Shown here: positions 59,501 to 64,000 of the stretch, one piece after another | How the letters are laid out: every line of letters begins with the position of its first letter | Numbering within the stretch: position 1 is the stretch's first letter | The notes under the pieces: model-generated | Told to the model about the DNA's origin: nothing | Seen by the model: the letters and a program-made list of their open reading frames with translations, nothing else | The model's database searches: none | Program-made: the position numbers and the translations under genes | Origin: Henricia sp. BOLD:AAB3569 | Taxonomy: Eukaryota; Echinodermata; Asteroidea; Spinulosida; Echinasteridae | Length of the DNA stretch: 64,000 bases | Assembly: GCA_037783545.1 (NCBI GenBank) | Contig: JBBELK010000624.1 | Span: 124,001-188,000 of the forward strand | Reading direction: 5' to 3'

Positions 59501-62500
59501 TTACCGATTTTGTTTTACACAAAAAGGTATTTATAAATGGGAATAAAAGTGGGTTAGGCCAGTCTTAAATAGTACGTTTAAAACCGGCAAGAGGCCTGGA
59601 CGCTAATAATGGCCCTCGCCTTGTGGCTTGGGCCATTATTAGCCTCTAGGCCCCTAGCCGGTTTTAAACGTGCAGTTTAAGACCGTTCAAACTCGCTAAT
59701 TAAAGATATACAATCTTCGTTCTTTACGCCTTCCTTCTTTAGCTGCACAGTACACTTACTGATCTGAGAGACTTTGTTTAGGCACATGGAAAGGATGTCT
59801 TGCAAGGTAGGCCTGAACAGTCCCGCCTCCAAAATACGATTTGCATAAAAATGCTGCAGCGTCATTCCTAACAATCAGAGCTCCCAAGCCAGTCGGGAAA
59901 CCAAAAATCTTGTAGAACGAGATTGTGATAAAGTCTGCCTCACACGCTGAGAGATCTAGAGCAGATGTGCTTACAAAGGATGCAGCATCAAGCACTACGG
60001 CCCAGCGGTCAGGACGGTCAGAATTCAAGGACAAAGTTTTAATGTTGCGGACTAATTCAAGAGGATACTTGGTGCCTGAAAAATTGGATTGGGCTGGATA
60101 TGCGAGAAGGCAATTTCTGTTTGAATAATGGCTCTGCAAATTATTGGAGCTGTCCGAATCAACAAGTTGTGTTTTAAGAATGCATTCTAAAATGTTGTTG
60201 GTACTGCCTTTGATGTCTTTGTACGCAATGCATAAAACGACGGCACCATTTGCTTTTGCAATTTCTCGCATGCCCACAACAGACGTGTGGTTGTCTATGA
60301 GGTAACAGAAGAGACCCGGACCTGCACGCCAGGATGGATCACTCAATTTGGCCTGGTTGCAACCAACTGCTTCTGGTACATTTGTTATCCCAGCTGATCG
60401 CCTCAAATTTCTCAAGTTTGGGGAATCTTTCTCTTGACCATCTCTCTTTAGCTGCATGTGGGAATTTTTGGATGTCCAGTCAAAGTTGTCAGCAAGAAGT
60501 TTCAGTGCTTCTGTGCAACCAGCCGTGAAGATGACTGAATGGTCTTCTGGTGACGTGTTGAAGTGCTGCAGAATTCTGCAATAAAAATAATTTTCTAAAT
60601 TACATGTACATGTACATTGTACAAGTTAAAAGAGCACCATAGACACATATATTGTATGATACAAAGTCCGAATGGGCCCTAAAAATCCGATCGGCAGACA
60701 TGGTTTTTCCGTGTTGTATAATTCCTATATCCTTCGTTTTTGAACACCGGTGATGCTTGCCTTGACGCGAAAAATCTGATTTGCCTCGGTGATTTGCGCA
60801 CAGAAAAATGGCTTTTGATCCTCCTTTTTGTGCTTTAAAGCCGGGCATGGCGTAGACCAACATTTAGACAAAAATTTGGATCAAAAATTTGGATCAAAAA
60901 TGTGACAGAGGCAATCCCGGCCCTCAAATTTAAATTTGTCCTTTGGACCCGTTTGGCTTATAGATACTTTTAGTCTCACCCAAACACATCAATATTCCGA
61001 AGAGTACTCGTCGATCTGATGTCAACTTTTGATGAAATTTTGGGACAAAAAATCCAGAATTGGAGCACAAAATAAGGCCAAATTCTCCCAATCGAATTTG
61101 AAATTACTCGACTGAGTGCAGAAGTCGCGTGGGACAGGTCAACCGATAGCAAGGCACCAAAAACGATGTAGCTGTTTCAAAACGACCGGTTTTGGTTCCG
61201 ACTCAATCTTGGACAGGGGCGCATGCAGCCTGCATGTAATCTCAAAAAATTAATATCTGACATATAAACACCAACTTTAACTTTTATCTCTATTTAGCTT
61301 GTATAAAGCCAACAAAAAGAACTTTAACACGGAAGCAAAATTCAGCGTAAAGCCGAATCCAGTGTTTTGAAAACTGTCCTTTTTGGCTATTTTCCGGCGA
61401 TGTCGGACGTGACTTTCACACTTCACATTCGATTCAAAGGTGATTTGCCAAAATTTGCACTCGTACATGTATTTGAGAATTTTTGTCCCAAGATTTCACC
61501 GAAACTAAGCATCAGATTGATGAGTACTCTTCGGAATATGTTTGGGTAAGTGTACCTACTGGCCAAATATCACATCCAAGGGACAATTTGGAATTTGGGG
61601 GGGGATTGCCACTGGTTTTTGATCCATACAATGCCAGGGCGTAGGACTAATACGCACGGCGGTGTTTTTGACTCGTGTTGTTCTGTTCGAACACCGAAGA
61701 CGCTAGATGCAAAACAAAAAAACGATGGGTAGACACTACCGGTATTTGCGCACGGGAAATACGGCCTTTCGCCCTCCTTTTTGTGTTTCAAGGCCCGACA
61801 TAGCCTTTGTTAAGGCCTCACAGCTGGGTGAGTCGCTCGCCAGAACGAGAGCGCCTCCATGCGACGAGGACGGGACGAGCAGCGCTAGCTGTGAGGCATT
61901 TGCTGACCCAGAAAAATGATTTATTAATGTATACAGCCCCTGTTACATTATTCATCCATGCGTTGTTGTGCTGCGAATGTATGTTTGTGTTGGTGCGCGT
62001 GCGTTGTATGTGAAGCGCGCGCGCGTGGTTACAAACCGGTGCGCGCGACCCTGATTGGCTCGCATTGTTAGCTATTCAACGCAACACGCACACGATCATT
62101 AGCATTTTGCTACCTCTCAAGTAGCAAAATTCCCAGTCAGCAAAGGCCTCACAGCTAGCGCTGCTCGTCCCGTCCTCGTCGCATGGTGGCGCTCTCGTTC
62201 TGGCGAGCGACTCACCCAGCTGTGAGGCCTTAACAAAGGCTAGGCCCGACATGGCGGTGTTTTTCACTCATTGTCCTTAGTATTCGAACACCGAAGACAC
62301 TAGACGAAAGAAATCCGATCGGCAGACATCATTTGAATGGTCCAACATGGGGTCCAACATGAGCCTGAAGTGGCGTTTCGGCGCATCTAGATTCAAAATT
62401 TTCCCAGGGGAGGCCCCCCAGACCCACCGCCGTGGACGTGCCTACATCACGTGACTGGCCTTCGCGATCGGTCAGCAGCGCCCTGATCAGCGTACCCGGA

Positions 62501-62909
62501 CAAGATTTTGACCAGTGGAAAACAATGGTCGGGTGGTTAAGACGTCTGCCTTGTTTGCAGGAGGTCGTGGGTTCGAATCCCACCCGAGCCTGCTATAAAG
62601 GTTTTTCATAGTGTGACTGTCTCGGGAAAGCACTGAGTATACAGTGTTAATAATTACGCTGGGCAAGGGCAAAACAAACCCTAATTAACGAGGACAATTA
62701 CATTTAGTGTCATTTAGTTTCCCTAACTTGAAAAGAGGCAATCTTCTCTGACCTGAAACGGACTTGTTCGATGGTATCAGTGGCTAGTCTACTGCTTGGA
62801 GAGTTACTATGGGGGTTTCCATAGATGTTACTAATGAGATCCTGATGAATGAAGTCCAATTGGCTCCTGGCATAGAGGGTCGTGCCTGCATGGTCTAAAT
62901 AGGTCACGT
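38438..62909 (-). CDS. MOCOS: Molybdenum cofactor sulfurase (partial, 12 exons)
   Basis: MOCOS takes sulfur from L-cysteine and places it on the molybdenum cofactor of xanthine dehydrogenase and aldehyde oxidase in the cytosol. Twelve exons with GT-AG borders and matching phases encode 889 residues plus stop. The N-terminal class V aminotransferase (NifS-like) domain has YLDHAGTTLY, TDxxHTSVVGMR-like NHTSVVGMR, YPAQSNFSGTKYPL, the PLP-lysine block ISFYKIFGFPTGLGAL and the desulfurase cysteine block LRTGCFCNTGAC. A variable Ser/Glu-rich linker follows, then the MOSC N-domain (NIFLYPVKSCAAFE, LYDRHWMVVNE) and the MOSC domain with GACSRCQMVCVDQQT. The human protein is 888 residues in all, so only the initiator exon is missing; it must lie right of 62911, probably beyond the window. 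No stop or frameshift is seen, so the gene looks functional. Confidence 0.95.
39515..39619 (-). CDS. MOCOS: MOCOS exon k: MOSC cysteine motif
   Basis: Acceptor TTGGTCAG|GTTGC, donor AATAAG|GTACCC. Encodes GACSRCQMVCVDQQTAARSK, the cysteine block of MOSC domains. The intron before it is about 6.5 kb and full of transposons. Confidence 0.93.
39620..41010 (-). other. MOCOS intron without recognised repeats
   Basis: No gene or clear element that I can support. Short open frames only. Confidence 0.4.
41011..41315 (-). mobile_element. tRNA-derived SINE, minus strand
   Basis: On the minus strand a B box (GGTTCGAATCC at about 41293-41283) is followed by GTGTCCTTGGGCAAGGCACT, a common SINE core, and a 3' end GAATACCAGAAAG with (AAT)n. 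No A box is visible, so the head is truncated. Confidence 0.6.
41316..42110 (-). mobile_element. LINE 3' end with RT C-terminus, minus strand
   Basis: The frame 41931-42110 reads YRTDCFKHSPFVTAITVWNN and PSLEHFKKSLKQNLL, the C-terminal block of many CR1/Rex-type LINE polyproteins. About 600 bp of AT-rich 3' UTR follows, ending CCTGGTTAAATATAAG and (AAAT)n. Confidence 0.6.
42215..44239. mobile_element. TTAA-target transposon, copy L (with LINE insertion)
   Basis: TTAA flanks both ends (42211-42214; 44240-44243). The inverted ends are ACAGCTAGAATCCCCC and AGAGCTAGAATCCCCC. Internal blocks match copy R at 50310-51298 (for example CGAAATTCTGAAACGCTCG, AACAATCGTGTTGACTTC). No transposase. TTAA duplications are typical of Kolobok and piggyBac; the end sequence suggests Kolobok, but this is inference. 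Confidence 0.75.
42438..43055 (+). mobile_element. LINE 3' fragment inside TTAA element copy L
   Basis: The plus frame near 42513-42719 reads VFKRNDRYHTYLTRQTHHFH and TSNGPKLWNSL, a LINE C-terminal block, followed by 3' UTR and a GAATTGAATTGAAATTGAAT tail. Copy R (50310-51298) lacks this piece, with sequence matching directly across the site, so the borders are supported by an empty site. Confidence 0.7.
44535..45113. mobile_element. pogo/Tigger-like MITE, TA target
   Basis: Ends CAGTAAAATCTC and complement, flanked by TA (44533-44534; 45114-45115). The right end continues GATAAGTCGAAACCGG, the typical pogo-type terminal sequence. 579 bp, non-coding; the 157-codon frame at 44335 crosses its border and is not a gene. 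Confidence 0.65.
45566..46076 (-). mobile_element. CR1/L2-like LINE 3' fragment, minus strand
   Basis: The minus frame reads QNSAARLLTRSRISDHITPI, LHWLPIRYRIQFKVALLTFK, ALHGYAPSYIQDLL and RSFSSYAPRLWNSLPNELRA, then a short 3' UTR ending GTGCGCCTAATAAGTGCTTT and (ATT)n. It is 45 bp downstream of the donor of MOCOS exon j and in the same orientation. Confidence 0.75.
46122..46453 (-). CDS. MOCOS: MOCOS exon j: MOSC domain
   Basis: Acceptor CCCACAG|GCAGT, donor TTCTTG|GTAAGG. Encodes LSLANESPFTMLNLASARSL, LIGRFRGNLVIDGCEAFSED and WKKIQIGNHTFL. Confidence 0.93.
46492..46650. mobile_element. hAT-like MITE
   Basis: Ends CAGGGGCGGATCC and ...AGCCCCTG. The start CAGGGGCGGATCCAGGATTT is of hAT type. 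The target duplication is not clear. Confidence 0.45.
46911..47465. mobile_element. Tc1/mariner-type MITE with 53-bp inverted repeats
   Basis: TA at both sides (46909-46910; 47466-47467). The ends TACTCTCCAACAAAAGAAAC match over about 53 bp with one or two changes. 555 bp, no intact gene. Confidence 0.75.
47796..47914 (-). CDS. MOCOS: MOCOS exon i
   Basis: Acceptor TTACCAG|AGTGA, donor GAGG|GTAAGG. Encodes VNTIDCGDAVAKWLSAAIKQ and CRLLQQNTDYTRNCK. Confidence 0.9.
48193..48286 (-). CDS. MOCOS: MOCOS exon h
   Basis: Acceptor TTTCACAG|GGCAA, donor AACAG|GTAAGT. Encodes GQTTIKIPFDIYKSD and DYVQSKVCNN, matching the stretch before the VCxDRV block of the family. Confidence 0.88.
48577..49153. mobile_element. 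DNA transposon with 9-bp target duplication (copy 2, uninterrupted)
   Basis: The 9-bp direct repeat AGCACGAGC flanks it (48568-48576; 49154-49162). 577 bp, ends CATCCTGAG... and ...AGAGGATG. It matches the outer parts of 16882-20889 and lacks the 3.4 kb insertion there. Confidence 0.85.
49340..49612. mobile_element. Short TTAA-target MITE
   Basis: TTAA at 49336-49339 and 49613-49616; inverted ends AGGAGC / GCTCCT. 273 bp, directly beside MOCOS exon g. Confidence 0.6.
49651..49813 (-). CDS. MOCOS: MOCOS exon g: MOSC N-domain
   Basis: Acceptor GTATTAG|GTTAG, donor TCAAG|GTAAAG. Encodes GLRGFLYDRHWMVVNESGVC and KLCLIKPTIDLKS. A plus-strand open frame over it is a shadow. Confidence 0.92.
50310..51298. 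mobile_element. TTAA-target transposon, copy R
   Basis: TTAA at 50306-50309 and 51299-51302. Ends ACAGATAGAATCCCCC and complement of GAGGAAGAATCC. 989 bp. It lacks the LINE and a central segment that copy L has. A long C run lies at 50321-50337. Confidence 0.75.
51303..53206 (-). other. MOCOS intron, no clear element
   Basis: Contains TACATGTA-rich stretches (51435-51460, 51590-51690) and no recognised gene. A weak TTAA-flanked pair at 52198 and 52891 was considered and not called. Confidence 0.4.
53207..53611 (-). CDS. MOCOS: MOCOS exon f: domain junction and linker
   Basis: The acceptor CACATAG|GCAGG is set by phase. Donor TTTGAG|GTGAGC. Encodes AGHVCGDEMDIISGQPTGSV, FGYMSTLTDAKMF, a low-similarity acidic linker, then NIFLYPVKSCAAFE, the start of the MOSC N-domain. 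Confidence 0.93.
53832..54153 (+). mobile_element. tRNA-derived SINE, plus strand
   Basis: An A-box-like TGGTCTAGTGGGTA and a degenerate B box form a tRNA-like head, then GTGTCCGTGGGCAAGACACT core, and a tail GCTATATAAGTATTATTATT. That tail matches the 3' ends of the CR1/L2-like LINEs in the window, which suggests mobilisation by them. Confidence 0.6.
54351..54935. mobile_element. MITE with 31-bp inverted repeats
   Basis: Ends AATAGACCGATCCAGTAAGC, continuing TCCGCCCATTT, are inverted at 54905-54935 with no mismatch that I see. 585 bp, no gene. A GACCGATC start with flanking TA would fit Tc1/mariner. Confidence 0.7.
55121..55237 (-). CDS. MOCOS: MOCOS exon e: desulfurase cysteine
   Basis: Acceptor TAATCAG|ATTGA, donor TTCCAG|GTAACA. 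Encodes LASLHNIHLRTGCFCNTGAC; the Cys of the RTGCFC motif carries the persulfide in this family. Confidence 0.95.
55281..56863. mobile_element. TIR transposon with TCGAATGAAG words, outer element
   Basis: Inverted ends CCCGTTCTTACTAGAGAAAC and complement at 56840-56863, continuing into CTTCGTTC(A/G)ACGA. Words like TCGTCGAATGAAGC repeat at the right (56685-56840) and TTAACGAAGATCGAATGAAG at the left. Another element is nested inside. It begins 44 bp upstream of the acceptor of MOCOS exon e. Confidence 0.65.
55542..56676. mobile_element. Nested element with GATCCCGAGCTCGGGATC palindromes
   Basis: The ends share CCTGTTTACACTTGATCCCG-like sequence in inverted orientation (right: GACACCGTGTTTACACTGG). 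The 18-bp perfect palindrome GATCCCGAGCTCGGGATC occurs at 55562, 55692 and, with one change, at 55585 and 56642. Confidence 0.6.
57370..57569 (-). CDS. MOCOS: MOCOS exon d
   Basis: The acceptor AGTTTAG|GTAGC is chosen because it keeps phase with exon c; the alternative 4 bp further on does not. Donor GGCCAG|GTAAAT. Encodes MQTISDHTFSLAKYVHDSLA and GPIVNFLLQRSSGEFIGYGQ. Confidence 0.92.
57801..57873. repeat. Tandem repeat, three units of about 25 bp
   Basis: Units of CACCATGGTTCAACTTACCC type, the third slightly diverged. Confidence 0.65.
58178..58254 (-). CDS. MOCOS: MOCOS exon c
   Basis: Acceptor TTTTTGTAG|ATTTG, donor GCAG|GTACAT. Encodes FEDGTLPFLDIIALKHGFDT, the conserved block after the lysine. 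Confidence 0.92.
58593..59037. mobile_element. hAT-like MITE
   Basis: Inverted ends CAGGGATCGAAATTAAC and CAGGGGTCGAAATTAAC (complement at right), a common hAT terminal sequence. Internal CTGGTCC/GGACCAG words repeat. The 8-bp flanks agree only partly. Confidence 0.6.
59561..59683. repeat. Long hairpin (foldback MITE) in MOCOS intron
   Basis: Arms of about 54 bp (AAACCGGCAAGAGGCCTGG... against ...CCTCTAGGCCCCTAGCCGGT) pair with roughly ten mismatches around a 14-nt loop. Confidence 0.7.
59760..60575 (-). CDS. MOCOS: MOCOS exon b: PLP-binding core
   Basis: An 816 bp exon between TTATTGCAG|AATT and ATCA|GTAAGT. Encodes the NTSPEDHSVIFTAGCTEALK block, the YLIDNHTSVVGMR block, YPAQSNFSG, VLDAASFVSTSALDLS and the PLP-lysine block FYKIFGFPTGLG, then FGGGTVQAYLA. 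Confidence 0.95.
60978..61549. repeat. Inverted repeat pair, possible MITE
   Basis: Left arm ATATTCCGAAGAGTACTC... (60978-61054) pairs with 61489-61549. Neighbouring sequence on both sides shares CGAACACCGAAGACGCTAGA-like words (60748, 61688, 62284), so it belongs to a larger repeated family. Confidence 0.5.
61803..62240. mobile_element. Foldback element with 105-bp arms
   Basis: 61803-61907 and 62136-62240 are inverted copies that differ at only two sites. Each arm itself begins with GGCCTCACAGCT and ends AGCTGTGAGGC. The centre (61908-62135) is unrelated sequence. Confidence 0.8.
62525..62590 (+). repeat. tRNA-like sequence, probably a SINE head
   Basis: TGGTTAAGACG (A-box-like) and GGTTCGAATCC (B box) with a GTGGG/CCCAC T stem. 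The acceptor stem has mismatches and the anticodon arm is irregular. Confidence 0.5.
62753..62909 (-). CDS. MOCOS: MOCOS exon a (first seen): start of cysteine desulfurase domain
   Basis: Acceptor TTACTTGCAG|ACGTG and donor TTCAG|GTCAGA. Encodes YLDHAGTTLYARSQ and NIYGNPHSNSPSSRL. It starts with two bases of a codon, so a preceding exon is required. Confidence 0.92.
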
Positions 62910-64000
62910 CTGCAAGTAAAAAAGGAAGCATCACAACCATGACAACGTGTGAATGCTGGCAAGTACAAGACCCATACCAATATCGAGACCGCAGTCCACC
63001 AATTTGTTCACATCAGGAAAATGTGGCGTGGTGGGAAATTGGTGCCACCTGATGCACTAAAAATCAAAGAAGCACAAAAACACTTGTCGCTTAAGTTTTT
63101 AGTACATGGTTATTACATGCATCAGATTCCCTCCATGCCGCATTTTCTTAAGGCGACGCGCGTCAAACTAAGGGTGGATCCACTTTCAGAAAATGCAGTG
63201 TGGAGGGAATTTGGAATAAAACTACGCACTGAAAACCACTGAATCATGAAAAATACTTTTCACTGATGTTAAAGTGACGCGTGTCAAATGTACGCGCGAA
63301 AAGGCTCCGTGTAAATCCACCCTTATGTGCGTTAACGCGTGAAAAAAAAATCAGTTTGAATCCAGCCTCATGCACAAAACAATTTGGAATATTGAAGAGA
63401 ATCTCACAGACAGCTCACACTCACAGCTTGGTGTAAGTGTACGAGCGTGTAGTACACTATACGAACACGCACACAATCGAGGTCCGCATAAACCAGGAAG
63501 CACCGCAACTGTGTGGACTTACACAGGTTCGCAGACGAGTTGTCTCAGCATTTAAAAAGGGATAAGGGAAGCGGGAGGAGAGTTCAAAAAAATATATAAG
63601 GTGTGTAGCGATGTGGTGTTAGGGACGAAATTCTGCGTTTCGTTTTTTAGTAAAAAAAGATTTTCAGCCAAATTTGCTACAGTGCACGAGTACAAAGCGA
63701 GGTTCGCATGGTGTACATGTATGTGGTAACGGTGTGTGTATGTGTGTGTAACATGACAGGGCAAAATGCGCAATGGCTTTGTGCATCTACATGTACGGTA
63801 CTGGTACACTATATTAAACTAACTTCAATGGTTTGGTAAACCAGAATAAATCCTACGGATTCCCGTACTAAAGGACAGAAAACACCGTTGTCATGCAGGG
63901 GCTCTTGCTCATTTTCCCTCAAAATTGGAATAACACACAAAATTTCCCAGATTGATGGATGGTCTAGTGGTTTTAGATATTCTTGACAATACCGTTTTTG
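62910..64000. other. Upstream MOCOS intron or flank; no exon identified
   Basis: The MOCOS exon with the initiator codon must lie on the minus strand right of 62911, but no matching sequence is visible here. The plus-strand 97-codon frame at 62949 is not recognised and overlaps a repeat-like GACGCG(C/T)GTCAAA motif. Confidence 0.4.

Overview
This window looks like nuclear DNA from a marine invertebrate, most likely a deuterostome such as an echinoderm, hemichordate or lancelet. The evidence is one host gene split by GT-AG introns, AT-rich intergenic DNA with many TACATGTA words, tRNA-derived SINE heads, and a dense, diverse load of transposons (DIRS/PAT-type, Polinton, CR1/L2-like LINEs, Harbinger, hAT, Tc1/pogo and TTAA-type elements). 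I cannot name the species.

Layout. 0.2-8.2 kb: two tyrosine-recombinase retrotransposons. Element A (487-4775) keeps its full split direct repeats and sits inside element B. 8.5-9.0 kb is a degenerate minisatellite. 9.6-13 kb is mostly unexplained and holds one orphan class C GPCR exon (GABA-B-like) on the minus strand. 13-27.5 kb is a field of DNA transposons, each with terminal inverted repeats and many carrying their own set of repeated short words. One of them (16937-20349) is nested in another (16882-20889), and an uninterrupted relative of the outer one lies at 48577-49153. 27.5-32.4 kb holds long arrays of CpG-ended words at about 10.5 bp spacing, followed by a TATA box, a broken Harbinger transposase and, convergent to it, a broken MADF-type accessory gene. 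The two convergent units each end in a sequence that looks like a histone mRNA 3' stem-loop. 32.4-36.7 kb is a decayed Polinton (integrase and protein-primed DNA polymerase tail to tail) interrupted by a CR1/L2-like LINE. 36.8-37.3 kb repeats the phased-array architecture.

38.4-62.9 kb on the minus strand is the only clear host gene: molybdenum cofactor sulfurase (MOCOS). Twelve exons with consistent phases encode 889 residues from the conserved N-terminal YLDHAGTT motif to the stop codon; the initiator exon lies upstream, probably beyond the right edge. The frame is open throughout, with PLP lysine, desulfurase cysteine and MOSC cysteine motifs present, so the gene is likely functional. Its introns hold LINE fragments, SINEs and many short DNA transposons.

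The observations most worth checking are the helically phased CpG arrays (27.5-29.6 kb), the paired histone-like 3' stem-loops of the Harbinger unit (30.14 and 30.85 kb), and the nested transposons whose target-site duplications and uninterrupted copy lie in the same window.
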